Of a DNA stretch of 64,000 nucleotides, positions 10,112 through 22,368 are shown piece after piece (position 1 is the first letter of the stretch; each line of letters starts with the position of its first letter). The DNA lies in contig NC_041019.1 in NCBI RefSeq assembly GCF_004193775.1, positions 36,470,150 to 36,534,149 of the forward strand, in the 5' to 3' direction. The stretch comes from Glycine soja. Taxonomy: Eukaryota > Streptophyta > Magnoliopsida > Fabales > Fabaceae. The notes beneath the pieces were generated by a model. It was given only the letters and a program-made list of their open reading frames with translations. It searched no databases and was not told the origin of the DNA. The translations under genes and the position numbers were made by a program.

Positions 10112-13100
10112 ACAAGATCATGTCATATTTTCTTTTTAGGCAGAACATTCATAGATGTTATTTTGCTAGTATAAGAAATAAGTAAAACACATTAACAAAT
10201 GCTAAAGATTTGGTTTATAAGAATAATTTGTTCAATAGTGACCAAAATTTGCTATCTTTATAATTGCTTAGTCACTGTCTCCAGTTTATTGATTCTCTAT
10301 TCAAGATCCATTAACCCCTCAATATATTGCCTTGATTGATTTTTCCCATTTCCATCTCCATAGTCTTCCTCCGAAGCCTCCATCTCTTGGGTCAACAATG
10401 TCTTGAGAAGGATTTCCAAATTGAACAGTTTTCAAAGGAGAAAATTCAGGTGCAACATCAGCATCATTACCATTTGTATTTGCTTTTGATACATGAGGTC
10501 CATGATGACAGAGTAGCTTTAGACTGCTTTTTTGCCAAGTAATATTGTTTGCAATTTTTTAAAGTAATTTTGGGTATGTAGTAATTTTTCAATGCAATAG
10601 CTTTGGTGCTAGAGAATGCAATCACACAATCTGAAACTTCTTGATGCATTCCAAATTGCATAGCCACTCTCTATGTGGTAGGTACTTTTTTATAATACAT
10701 TGTTGCAAACAAGAATCGAAATACTCATGCATATAACAACCAAAACTATTTTCATTTATCCAAATAACTCTCAGATGGTAACCAAGTTTCCTTTTTTGGA
10801 TTAAAAGACCTAAACTTACCAACAAATTGAACATGATTAAGGGTGCCAAGGAAAATTGCCCCTAGTAGAGTCCAGGGAAAATCTCACACCGTCAATTTTC
10901 AATTGATTAAGCTTGTTCCACCTAAATAGCATAGGTTCTTCATTGGTAATGAGCCTAGGCTATGGTTGCTAATTTGTTAAACTCTCCCACAGCTAAGTTT
11001 GGACCAAGTAGTAAAAGGGTGACCAAAGAGTTAACTACAATTCCAATTCTTCATTACCAGTCAAATAAACTATTGTTTTCTTCGATAGACCAAAATCATT
11101 TTATATGTTGGATAACACTGTTGGTCACATAGCTGATTCTCTCCAGCAAGATGAATAACAATAAGGAAAACAAACTTTCTCACCAAGCCACTAGGAGAGA
11201 AGCCAATCATTGCCAAGCAAGTTGCAAGGGACGTTTCATGCTCAATTTCACTCCCACTATTGGCAAAAATCCATCCATGCTAATGTTTATATAAACCCCA
11301 CTATTAGTCACTGTCTCCAGTCTATTGATTCTTTATTGAAGATCCATTAACCCCTCAATATATTGCCTTGATTCATTTTTCCCATTTCCATCTCCATAGT
11401 CTTCCTCCAAAGCCTCCATCTCTTGGGTCAACAGTGTCTTGAGAAGGATTTCCAAAGTGAACAATTTTCAAAGGAGAAAATTTAGGTGCAACATCAGCAT
11501 CATTACCATTTGTATTTGCTTTTAATACATGAGGTCCATGATGACATAGTAGATTTAGACTGCTTTTTTGCCAAGTAATATTGTTTGCAATTTTTTAAAG
11601 TAATTTTGGATATGCAGTAATTTTTCAATGCAATAGCTTTGGTGCCAGAGAATGCAATCACGCAATCTGAAACTTCTTGATGTATTCCAAATTGCATAGC
11701 CACTGTCTATGTGGTATATAAGAAATAAGTAAAACATATTAACAAATGCTAAAGATTTGGTTTATAAGAATAATTTGTTCAATAGTGTCCAAATTTTGCT
11801 ATCTTTATAATTTCTTAGTCACTGTCTCCAGTCTATTGATTCTTTATTGAAGATCCATTAACCCCTCAATATATTGCCTTGATTCATTTTTCCCATTTCC
11901 ATCTCCATAGTCTTCCTCCAAAGCCTCCATCTCTTGGGTCAACAGTGTCTTGAGAAGGATTTCCAAATTGAACAATTTTCAAAGGAGAAAATTTAGGTGC
12001 AACATCAGCATCATTACCATTTGTATTTGCTTTTGATACATGAGGTCCATGATGACATAGTAGCTTTAGACTGCTTTTTTGCCAAGTAATATTGTTTGCA
12101 ATTTTTTAAAGTAATTTTGGGTATGCAGTAATTTTTCAATGCAATAGCTTTGGTGCCAGAGAATGCAATCACGCAATCTGAAACTTCTTGATGCATTCCA
12201 AATTGCATAGCCACTCTCTATGTGGTATATAAGAAATAAGTAAAACACATTAACAAATGCTAAAGATTTGGTTTATAAAAATAATTTGTTCAATAGTGAC
12301 CAAATTTTGCTATCTTTATAATTTCTTAGTCACTGTCTCCAGTCTATTGATTCTTTATTCAAGATCCATTAACCCCTCAATATATTGCCTTGATTCATTT
12401 TTCCCATTTCCATCTCCATAGTCTTTCTCCAAAGCCTCCATCTCTTGGGTCAACAGTGTCTTGAGAAGGATTTCCAAAGTGAACAATTTTCAAAGGAGAA
12501 AATTCAGGTGCAACATCAGCATCATTACCATTTGCATTTGCTTTTGATACATGAGGTCCATGATGACATAGTAGCTTTAGACTGCTTTTTCGCCAAGTAA
12601 TATTGTTTGCAATTTTTTAAAGTAATTTTGGGTATGCAGTAATTTTTTAATGCATTAGCTTTGGTGCCAGAGAATGCAATCACACAATCTGAAACTTCTT
12701 GATGCATTCCAAATTGCATAGCCACTCTCTATGTGGTAGGTACTTTTTTATAATACATTGTTGCAAACAAGCATCGATATACTCATGCATATAACAACCA
12801 AAACTACTTTCATTTATCCAAATTACTCTCACATGGTAACCAAGTTTCCTTTTTTTGGATTAAAAGACCTAAACTTACCAACAAATTGAACATGATTAAG
12901 GGTGCCAAGAAAAATTGCCCCTAGTAGAGTCTAGGGAAAATCTCACACCGTCAATTTTCAATTGATTAAGCTTGTCCCACCAAAATAGCATAGGTTCTTC
13001 ATTGGAAATCAGCCTAGGCTATGGTTGCTAATTTGTTAATCTCTCTCACACCCAAGTTTTGACCAAGTAGTAAAAGGGTGACCAAAGAGTTAACTACAAT

Positions 13101-13622
13101 TCCAATTCTTCATTACCAGTCAAACAAACTATTGTTTTCTTCGACAGACCAAAATCATTTTATATGTTGGATAAAACTGTTGGTCACAAAGCTGATTCTC
13201 TCCAACAAGATGAACAACAATAAGGAAAATAGACTTTCTCACCAAACCACTAGGAGAGAAGCCAATCATTGCCAAGCAAGTTGCAAGGGACGTTTCATGC
13301 TCAATTTCACTCCTACTATTGACAAAAATCCATCCATGCTAATGTTTATATAAACCCCACTCTTTTTACTCCTTGAAGATTGTTGTTGTCCCCACTCTTT
13401 TTACTCCTTGGAGATTGTTGTTGTCTTATTCTATGTATCAATTTCTTCCCCACCTTCATCATTTCCTAGCTTTGAAATGGGGTAAAGACAGGATCACCAA
13501 CAATTGCAAAACCCTCCAACACCATCCCATCCTCCAAGGTGACATTTTTCTCACCCTAGGAACACAAAAAGGTATTTGTCTAAGGACACAACTTCTCAAC
13601 AACCCAAAACACATGTTTTCAA
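10112..13622 (+). repeat. foldback left arm, expanded, copy 1
   Basis: This arm is the reverse complement of 13645-15011. The first pass covers 10112-11303 and then restarts; three 511-bp units lie at 11306-12838, and the arm runs through to the centre at 13622. Short open frames occur, mostly on the minus strand (a 66-codon frame recurs four times), but all are broken relative to one another and none resembles a protein I know. Next to the loop the arms match almost perfectly for over 30 bases; further out they are diverged with indels. Confidence 0.75.
11306..12838 (+). repeat. tandem 511-bp repeat, three units
   Basis: Units begin at AGTCACTGTCTCC at 11306, 11817 and 12328, exactly 511 bases apart. 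They are nearly identical, with a few substitutions. The first two join head to tail as ATGTGGTATATAAGAAATAAG; the third instead continues into the normal arm (ATGTGGTAGGTAC) at about 12737. Only this foldback copy has the array, so it arose locally after the larger duplications. Confidence 0.85.
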
Positions 13623-13644
13623 CCCAAGTGCTTCATAGTAAAAA
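13623..13644. other. loop of the foldback, copy 1
   Basis: About 22 bases (AACCCAAGTGCTTCATAGTA) separate the arms. AAAACACATGTTTTC on the left pairs with GAAAACATGTGTTTT on the right, and the match continues outward through CTTCTCAACAACCC and its complement. Confidence 0.8.
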
Positions 13645-15011
13645 ATGAAAACATGTGTTTTTGGGTTGTTGAGAAGTGGTGTCCTGAGACAAATACCTTT
13701 TTGTTACCCTAAGGTGAGAAAAAAAACACCTTGGAGGATGTGATGGTGTTGGAGAATTTTCCAATCGTTCATGATCCCGTCTTCACCCCATCTCAAAGCT
13801 AGGAAATGATAAAAGTGGAGAAGAAATTGATACATACAATAGGAAAACAAACTACAAGGAATAAAAAGGATGGGGTTTATACAATAGCAAGGGTGGATAT
13901 TCGTCGATAGTGGGAATGAAATGGAGCATGAAACATTCCTTGCATCTTGGTTGGCAGAGATTGATTTCTCTCCCAATGGCTTGGTGAGTAAGTTTGTTTT
14001 CCTTGATGTAGATAATCAGCTTTGCAACCAATATTTTAAGCCAACATATAAATTGATTTAGGTCTGCTGAAGAAAACAATAGTTAGTTTGGCTGATGATA
14101 AGAGGTAACGCTTTGGTCACCCTTTTACTACTTGGTTCATATTTGGTTATGGGAGAGATTCTCAAATTTGCAACCACAGCCTAGGTTGATCAACCATGAA
14201 AAACCTATGCTATGTGGGTGGCACAAGCTAAATCCCTTGAAAATTGAGGGTACGAGAGTTGCCCTGGATTCACCTAGGGACTACTTTCCTTAGCACGCCT
14301 ATGTTCAATATGTTGGATAAATAAAAATAGTTCTTTTTTTTTTTGCTATATGCATGAGATTTTCAATGCTAGTTGTCACACAAATGTATTACACAAAAGT
14401 ACCTATCACATAAAGAGTGGCTATGCAATTTAGAATGCATCAAGAAGTTTTAGATTGTGTGGCTACATTCTTGGGAACCAAAGGCATTTCATGGAAAAAT
14501 TATTGCATACCCATATCTAACAGGAATTTCTATTTTCCTGCTTGGCTTTTTTGAGGGAGATGTCACCACACATTATGTAGGATGGTGGAAGCAGTCAATA
14601 TTGTATCATCATCGTGATTTTGCAAAGAATATTACTCGGTGAAAGAGCAGTCTATGCAATGATGCTGGTGTTTCCACCTGAATTTTCTCCTTTGAAAACT
14701 ATTTTATTTGGAAATCCTTCCCAAGACACCGTTGAACCACTGATGGAGGCTTTGGAGGAAGATTATAAAGATGGAAATGAGATAAATGAATCAAGGCAGT
14801 TTATTGAAGGAGTATTGGATCTTGAAAAGAGAATCAATAGACTAGATACATTGACTTAGAAATTAAATATAACAAAATTTTGTCATTGTTGAACAAATTA
14901 TTAGCTTATGAACCAAATCTTTACCATTTGTTAATATGTTTTACATATTTCCGATACTAGCATAATTAAAGGACATGAATGTTCAAAAAATCAAACTACA
15001 ATATGATCTTG
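13645..15011 (-). repeat. foldback right arm, copy 1
   Basis: This is the reverse complement of the left arm in a diverged form, reaching CAATATGATCTTGTAG at about 15011. An 81-codon open frame at 14614-14859 (containing FGNPSQDTVEPLMEALEED) is also open in the 43-kb copy; the matching left-arm stretch is broken. I do not recognise it. The arms differ far more from each other than the same arm differs between array copies, so the inversion is older than the array. Confidence 0.7.
14614..14859 (+). other. conserved open frame in foldback right arm, unassigned
   Basis: The 81-codon frame has an acidic C-terminal half (EALEEDYKDGNEINES, then LDLEKRINRLDTL) that could form a helix. It is almost identical at 43480-43725. 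There is no recognisable domain, promoter or splice context, and the inverted left-arm counterpart has stops and shifts. It may be a remnant of the gene that formed the foldback. I would not call it a functional gene. Confidence 0.25.
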
Positions 15012-15271
15012 TAGGATTTAGCAATATGTTTGTTTGTGTATGAAAGATATGTATTTTTATAATATCTTTTGACATCAACCTATGCTTCAACATGGTATGC
15101 GTGCACACATGCATGAGCAAAATTTATCTTGAAATTGGAGGTGATGACTCCACAAAAGTTAAGGAATACCAAAGAAAACAACTAGCGGTGATAGTTTCCT
15201 TATTTCTCTATGTACATAAGGGAAGAAAGGAAAGGACACGGTTACAAAGAATCTGGTGATTTTCTGCATTC

Positions 15272-15330
15272 AAGGCCCTTGGTGAAGAGTCACATGTCAT
15301 GACTCTTGGTGAAGAGTCACATCTCATGTT
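15272..15330 (+). repeat. 28-bp minisatellite, GGTGAAGAGTCACATCTCATG type
   Basis: Two units of CTTGGTGAAGAGTCACATSTCATGA occur here, with three to four more diverged units at 16665-16745. The same family is at 44155-44205 and 60016-60100. Confidence 0.7.
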
Positions 15331-16664
15331 TGTTGCGCATCTATTCATACTTTCACTTCATATGGGTGGACACAAAATCTCATGAAAGGATACAATCTTT
15401 AAATAATTTTGAAAATATCACATAATCACCCACCATTTTCAAAATATATCTGAACCAAATGGTTTAGATTAAATATACTCAAGTTAGTGCACAAATTACG
15501 TTCATCAATTAATCATACAATTTAATGAACAAAATATCTCTCACCTTTTTTAACAAAACCAAATCCCATGATTCTGAAAATCACATGGTTTTAGATAAAA
15601 GTGTGTATTGGTTAAACAACTTAAACAACAACAAACATACAAATAGAGAATCAAGAAGATGAAAGTATTAAAAAATTGTAGATAGTACAAACTAAATATC
15701 TCTCACCACAAGCAACCAATAATCAAACCAAAGATTTTGATTTAAGAATTATGTATCCTGAATTGGCTCACAAAATTCCAACCAAATCCAACATTTAATG
15801 AAGTCGTAAATGCAATTTTACTATGGCTGCACGTGAAACTACAGGAATAACAAAATCCCACTTCCTACTCTTAGAGAACTTGTTCAATGTACCTTCCTCC
15901 ATTACTCACACCATTTGTTGAACATATGTAGCTTTGGTATCATTTTATTACCTCAGTTGTTCACGAGAAATCTGATTGATCTTTTAGATGTTTCAAACTT
16001 TTTAAAGTCATTCCATAAGGAAGGAACTTTGTCAATGATTCAAGATAGAATCATTAACTTTCATCTACATCCATATTGTGTTTGTTCGTAGATATTAAGC
16101 ATACATTCAATTTATGCACTTGTTTCATAAAAGGCCTACTATCAATCATCCGATAATTATAAAAATAATTGACAAGAAATTTCTTATTTTTTCCCATCAT
16201 GTAGTTTAAAAAAAGTGTCACACACGTACCTTTTCAGATTTGTCCCATTCAAATATAACCATCATACTTGTTTTCTAACGGGGTTTAGCAATGATCTCAT
16301 CTTCCCTATTGGTTGGGATTGGGATGTTGAAGACATACATACCTTTTTCAAGGTGTGATGATTGGAGACGCCACTTCAAAAATAAAGAAATACCGAGTGT
16401 GATGATATTGCAAGAAAGAACAAAAACCAAATTAAGAAAAGTACAATTTTCCAAGGTATGCATATAAAACACTAACCATTAGGCTCAACTCATCCCTAAC
16501 AATATATGTAGATATTGGATGGAATATAGTGTACAAAGAATCTGGTGACTCCTTTATTTTTTTTGTTTTGTAGTATTTTTCTTCATTTAGATTGGTTTTA
16601 TTAATAGATCATCTCATTCCTTTTGGTGAAGATATTTAACCTTTTAATGATATACATCCCTTAA

Positions 16665-16745
16665 ACCTTGGTGAAGACTCACATCTCATGACCCTTAGTC
16701 AAGAGTCACTTCTCATGGCTTTCGATGAAAAGTCACTTCTCATGT
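16665..16745 (+). repeat. diverged 28-bp minisatellite units
   Basis: Units reading GGTGAAGACTCACATCTCATG, AGTCAAGAGTCACTTCTCATG and GATGAAAAGTCACTTCTCATG follow each other. One forward frame gives repeated xExSxLM peptides. Confidence 0.65.
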
Positions 16746-16847
16746 CTCTTTATGATGATTTGCATCTATTCATACATACACTTTATATGAATAGATATAT
16801 ATTTTCATAAACCTTTCATTAATTTAGGACATCTTTCACAGATTATA

Positions 16848-17137
16848 CTCCCTCTATACTCATATATAAGCAAAAAATTCCCCTTTTCTTGGACTCAAAT
16901 TAAGAAAATCTAACTAATTTCACCCCTATTTATTGATGTCATTCCTAAAACAATTTTCATTTAATTGTAATTCAATTTTTATGGAGTCATTTTTATTCAA
17001 GGTATCAGATTTGAGTGGAGGACATTTTAAGAATAACCTTACTTTCTACTTGAGATTAGTAAAATTAAATGATTTCAACTAACTTTCTTAATCTATGGGA
17101 AGTAATTATTTTTGCTTATATATGAGACCAGAGAGAG
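16848..17137 (+). mobile_element. Stowaway-type MITE, 290 bp
   Basis: The ends are CTCCCTCTATACTCATATAT and, inverted, CTCTCTCTGGTCTCATATAT; both run on into AAGCAAAAA. TA flanks both sides (16846-16847 and 17138-17139). Size, CTCCCTC-type ends and TA duplication are those of a Stowaway (Tc1/mariner) MITE. There is no coding capacity. Truncated copies of the same insertion at 45679-45810 and 60224-60488 show that it predates the array. Confidence 0.85.
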
Positions 17138-17151
17138 TATAAATCTTTGAC

Positions 17152-17154
<3 letters not shown>

Positions 17155-17194
<40 letters not shown>
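17155..17194. repeat. (TA)n microsatellite, about 20 units
   Basis: Pure TA repeat followed by CATACATACA. The equivalent site is (TA)n with a GTG interruption at 45825-45859 and shorter TA plus (CATA)n at 60505-60543. Confidence 0.95.
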
Positions 17195-17198
<4 letters not shown>

Positions 17199-19001
17199 CA
17201 TACTATAATTCCTTCCAATTCGGTGAATTTCAATTGGAAATTGCTAAAGTTTATGTCATGGTGTTATGTTATTTTGTGTCTACATACTTCTAACTTAATA
17301 AATATAATATAGGTATCGATATAAGTAATTAAATTCATTAAAAAAGACTAACCTAATTTATGTATAATGTGCAACCATATCTACTCATCATTCAAAAGTA
17401 AATAGCACAATATATGAAGATCTTTTAACCCTACCAAAAGGAACAAGGAATTTTTGATGCAACTCAAAATTAATTTTCCTTCTAAATAAACTTTTACCTT
17501 AAACTGAAAAAATTAAGTAGGAGAGAATGTCCATTAAATAATCATAGGCAAAAGAATGTACTATACATATTAATCTATGAATGTTTAACACTGTAGATTT
17601 GTCAACAAAGGCGTACTTTACTAGTTAAGAGACTTAATTGTACATTTGATGTCTTTACTTTATCGGTTTTCTTAGGAATGTTCATAAACTGATTTTATCA
17701 AATAACTTTATGAATAAATCAAGCAAAAAACTTAAAATCAAATAAACCAAAAGTCGAACAAATTAAAATTTAATAAATCCATTTGTTTTGGATAAAATCA
17801 GATTTTGGATTTCGTTTTAAAATTCAATCTAATTCAACCCAAACCAGATATATACATAAATATATTTATCTGATTAAAAATTTATATTAAAACTCAAGTT
17901 TACATTTTTTTCTTCTATAGAGTATTTATAAAACTATTGCATAACTTATACTTATCATATAACAAAATTTTATAAACTTTACCAGTATAAAAAGTCATGT
18001 ATGTCTAGTTTTGGATAAGGTATGACTCATAATCCAAAGTTAATCATTTAGAGAGAAATATTCATTTTACCAAAGGATGTTCATACTAGACAAAAAACAA
18101 AAATCATTACACACTCTCGTATTTCCATTAGTTTTCTCGGCAAATCAATGAGTTAAATTATAAGTGACCCCAACTTTTAAAGCTTATGAAGCCTATTTTG
18201 CAATGTTATCCCCCAAATTTCAGTAGCATCTCTACTACAATACCAGTTATGAAAATAATGCACGAATTCTAAAATGCAACACTAAGCAGAAGGGTCAATT
18301 TGTAAAGTTCATATAGGAATTCAATTCTAATCGAAATATAACCTATTTTATATATATTCATATTCCCGAAGAGTCTACTTTTAAAATATAATTTTATTTT
18401 CATCAAACGGTATGTGAATCAAACAAAGTAAAAAACTGTGTGAAGTATGTCAAAGCTGAAATTTGTAAAACAGCATGTGTGCACAAACTTTCAACACCAA
18501 ATAATATAGAAATGACTCTAAGAGCCCATACTCATGGAGGATAGCCTCCCAAACCAAAATTGACATTAAAGAAAATAGAAACTCTCAATACCTTGAGAGA
18601 TTTGAAGTCTTCTAGAGTTCAAGAAAATGCAAAACAAAATGGATTGATGAAAAACCCTTGTCTGCTAGAGCTCCCTCCTTGAATTTGATGTCCAAGGGAC
18701 AAGATTTGAGTTGTAAAGGTGAGAACTTGACGTGGGATGATCATGAAGTTAGAGAGAGAATACAAGGCAAGAGATAAAATCTCTCTTATCTCTCCTAAAA
18801 CTCTAGAAGTGGGTGCGCATGAATGAGGACCAAGGGAGGGTGTTTACATTTCTTGTATTGTAACCCTACATCATGGAGTTTTGGGCCGGGTCCCATTGGC
18901 CCATTAGGTTTTTGGGTCCAAATTTGTTTCATTAGGATTAATTAAAGTTTCATTATTCATCTTGCAAGAGACTATAATCTTCTATGTTTCATTATATTCT
19001 A
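17195..19001. other. spacer block, middle part, copy 1: no gene seen
   Basis: AT-rich sequence. The part 18530-18960, containing TTGGGCCGGGTCCCATTGGC, recurs at 46455-46890 and 61425-61870 and has the look of a transposon or untranslated leader, but I cannot define ends. The 46-kb copy lacks about 650 bases (17840-18510) present here and at 60.8-61.4 kb. Confidence 0.45.
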
Positions 19002-19758
19002 CTCCTCCCCATTCCATTATAATTGTCATGTAAGAGAAAAAAAATTCAAAATAATTGTCATTTTAGCTTTTTAATGTAACATTAATCTACTTTTTTTTTT
19101 ACTTATATTCTTAAAATATTAATGATAGAAAAAAAAGTCAATAAATGAATTAATGATGACGTCTAGTTTCCTGATATATTAAAAAATTTATTCTAGATTC
19201 CTATCGTTAGTTAAGTGATAACATATCTATTAGAAAATTTAAAATATAATTTCATGGGATTTGTGAAATCACCAATCTTTATTTAAAACCTAAATTACAA
19301 TTTCTAATAGTTAAAACTCACCTAAATAAATTAAAGATGAGTTTTTTGAATCCTAGAACCTTGCCATGTCTCACCTCAATGATTTTAGGAAAAAGATCAA
19401 ATATATTAATAATTGGATGGACAATAGACAGAAGAAGTGCCATAGCACCAAGCCTTAGTGAGTTCATACAAATGGAAAAGTAAAATAAATCCACAAAGTT
19501 ACTCACCCATGGTACACCTTCATGAATCTGCCTCCCTTCCTAATATCCTGTATGCACCACCGAAGACATAGACCCACCTTTATGCTTAACACAATGTTGA
19601 CCTCTCGTTCCCACTATCCTCGAAATCAGAAGTACAAATTTAATCTTTTTAGGCTAAATTAACGTTAATTGTTTTTCCATGTAGAACCACTAACCATCTT
19701 TCATTACAAGGATCTTGAAAATAACATACCTGCTTAGCTTGTTTTGAGACGGAGGGAG
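19002..19758. mobile_element. possible Stowaway-like element, 757 bp, with an exon-like insert
   Basis: The left end (TA)CTCCTCCCCATTCCATTATA and right end GAGACGGAGGGAG(TA) resemble decayed CTCCCTCCGTCTC inverted ends with TA duplications. It is longer than a typical MITE. On the minus strand, about 19605-19508 reads VNIVLSIKVGLCLRWCIQD and runs to a donor-like GGTGAGTAAC, followed by an open stretch to 19318 ending near VRHGKVLGFKK. This may be a captured exon or chance. Copies: 46937-47715 and 61913-62665. Confidence 0.35.
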
Positions 19759-21270
19759 TAATCTATTATTAGTTAGCTTTAATTAAGACAATTAAGGTTA
19801 ATTTAATTCTAGTTAACTAATTAATAATTAGAAACATTAATTATATTAGGTCTTTGTCTATTTAAATTATTTATATTAGGCCTACACTAATTAATTAGTT
19901 AATTTGGTGTTCAAAACTCTAATTTCTAAGGTTTTGACTAAACTTGTTTCTTTCTACAAAATTGTCATAAATTGGTCGACTTACAACTCCTTACTTTGAC
20001 TTTGGTTGACTGTTTTTGACATTTGGTGGGCTAAGCCTAAATCAAATCACTCTTAAAACCTTTACTTCAATTTCTAATTTATCAAATCACTCATCATCCA
20101 AAATTAAATAGTACATAGTATAGGAAGATCTTTTATGTATACCAAATAAAAAATTAGTTCTGATGGAATTCAAAATTTCTTACCTTCAATTTTTTATCTT
20201 TGAAACCTTTACTTAAAACTAAAAAAGATAACATAGATTTGGCCAACTTTTTTTACCCTTCACATGCGCACACACTCAAAAAAAAAAATATTGTCCCTTT
20301 TATTGAATTAGTACCTATATATCTAGCTCAATCCTATAGCTTCCTCCTTGAGAAGGTAGGTTGGATTCATGTTACTTTTTTATGAAACCCAACCCTAAAC
20401 AACTTGGTCACAAACAAGTTGATTGTGATTTAGTGAATTGGTTCTGAACATCTAAATTTCTTTTAAAATTTTTAAAACTGAAGTTTTAAATAAGGACAAA
20501 ATACAAATTATGAAAAATCACCTTGAAGCTAGTCACTAAGCTGGTGCATCATGAAAGTGTTATGGTGATATTGCTTAACAATTAAGTACTTAATCTCAAT
20601 AAGTCAACAATGACATTCGAAGAAATCGAAATACGTTGTGGAGTGGATGTCCTATAGTCAATGTGTGGAGGGAAATAGAAAGAATTGGAAACCTTAATGT
20701 GATGCTAAGTGTAGAGAGTGAGAGAGAGAATGAGAACTTAGTAACTCATGAAAGACTTTGAAGTCTGAACAAGTTAGTGAATGTGTTATCACTAATATTT
20801 GAACTTTTAAATATAAAAAATATGTAAACATATAAACAACAATAGTAATTTTAAAGACATGTCACATCAATGGGTCTATGGGTTTGGTTCATGGGTTTAA
20901 AAATTAACACTCGTGACCCAACCCATACTTGAATGAGTTTGAACAAGTTGGAGTTGACCTCTAGGCAAGTTGGAGACATCATTTCTTCTTGTCCCCAATT
21001 TGTTGGAAAAAATATTCTGAATTTTACAACTTACCACATATCCATAGAAAGATAAATCATAAAATCTTGATACATATAAAGCAAGCCTCTTATAAAATTA
21101 ATATATTAAAACAAATCCCTAGGTCATAACACATCAACCATCCAATTTCAATTCCAAATAAAATCATGACTTTCCAATCACGGTGTGTTCTCACATCATT
21201 CAAATGGTTGGACTGGCCACAAAAAACATTATGAGTAAAAAAGTACACAATAAAATAGGATAGAACTTAT
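19759..21270. other. spacer block, last part, copy 1: no gene seen
   Basis: AT-rich sequence with poly-A runs, matching 47716-49530 and 62666-64000. The 48.9-49.2 kb copy has about 300 bases here that this one lacks. No coding stretch, RNA gene or transposon end is recognisable. Confidence 0.5.
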
Positions 21271-21274
21271 CAGT

Positions 21275-21690
21275 TGATGATGTTTTTCGGTCGACAATGG
21301 TCAAGGCTATTTTTGGTCGATGCCAATGCCATTTTATGGCTGACATATGCTAGGTTTTTTGGTCGACATCAAGCTAGGGTTTTTGCCAAAGTCATTTTAT
21401 GGATATTTTTTTGTTCAAATAGGCTAGGTTTTCGGTCAACGTTAGTCATTGTTATTTTTATGCTGACATCGGCTAAGTTTGTTTTCTGTTGATGGCAGCT
21501 GAGGGTTTGTTCAACTGACGTAGGCCAAGTTTTTTCTCATCAACATTAGTAGGTGCTACTTTTGAACCGATGTCAAGCAAAAAAATATCACCTGCCTATG
21601 TCGTCCAAAAAAGTCCAAGCTGGCGTCCAAAAAAGTCGAAAAAATATCACCTGCCTATGTCGTCCAAAAAAGTCCAAAAAATACCACCAT
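21275..21690 (+). repeat. degenerate GGTCGACATCGGCTAGGTTTTT minisatellite
   Basis: About eight imperfect units of 40-60 bases, with consensus near GTCGACATYRGCTAGGTTTT, end in a finer repeat of CCTATGTCGTCCAAAAAAGT. The block abuts the CACTA-1 left flank. A second copy at 49535-49900 has a different tail. Open frames across it are repeat artefacts. Confidence 0.7.
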
Positions 21691-22040
21691 AGGCACTACA
21701 AGAAAAATGCCTTATACCTACATACACCTTTATCTACAAACATGAATTAGTGTAGGTAAACTTTAAAAATACTTTATTACCTACCATTGTTTAATGTAGG
21801 TTAAAGTCAAAGACTTATAATTATAGTTTTTAGTATAGGTAAATCTTGGAAAAATATATATAAAAAAATTACCTATAACTATGTAGTGTAGGTAAAACCT
21901 TATAAAAACTTATACCTACAGCTAAATTGTACGTAAAATAAAAAAGATTTTTACTTACAAATGGATGGATAGTGTAGATAAATTAATGAAATTTTAAGAT
22001 ACTACTAGTATTTAATTTGAATTTGGTGTTTACTCTTATT

Positions 22041-22329
22041 TTAATTGCCATTGCCGGCTTTTGCGCCCTCCACTCCGCCTTCTGCTACACCAAGTTTGTA
22101 GTCGACATGCCCATCGCTGGCGGCGACTTTAGTTACCTCCGCGTCACCTTTGGTCCGTACTTTCCAATGCCATTGTCTCTAGAGGCTTGATGGCGTACCT
22201 AGGCACCACAATCGGAATCTCCTCCGCCAAATGGCGCCTCACGGTCCCGTCTCTTCCTAAGGGCTTCAATGAAATAGACTTCGTCGCTGTCGCCGTCATT
22301 TTGCTCATTACTCTCATCATCTGCTACAG
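22041..22329 (+). pseudogene. cationic amino acid transporter (CAT) fragment, copy A
   Basis: The forward frame reads AIAGFCALHSAFCY, VVDMPIAGGDFSYLRVTFG, then in another frame AYLGTTIGISSAKWRLTVPS and KGFNEIDFVAVAVILL, ending TGCTACAG at a donor. This order and wording match the third to fifth membrane spans of plant CAT-type (APC superfamily) plasma-membrane or vacuolar transporters. About 20 residues between TFG and the second part are missing in all copies, with a frame change at the join. The fragment is roughly 90 residues of a protein usually near 600. It is a captured relic. Confidence 0.8.
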
Positions 22330-22368
22330 GTGCTTTCCACAGTTCTTACAATGAAGCTTCATTCTCTA

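Larger units (their letters stand above)
15012..16847. other. spacer block, first part, copy 1: no gene seen
   Basis: AT-rich sequence shared with 43880-45678. It includes 28-base repeats at 15272-15330 and 16665-16745 and a minus-strand open frame at 16275-16472 (contains FLKWRLQSSHLEKGMYVF), which has relatives at 45156-45609. That frame has no family I can name. Nothing else coding is visible. Confidence 0.5.

Noticed and set aside
13078..13353. Open frames of 60-130 codons in the foldback arms as genes
   Set aside because: They differ between copies by stops and shifts, lie on either strand of the same inverted sequence, and match no family I recognise; only one right-arm frame is kept as a low-confidence feature.
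21274..21492. Protein from the GTCGAC minisatellite
   Set aside because: The frame follows the DNA repeat and is not kept in the 49.5-kb copy.
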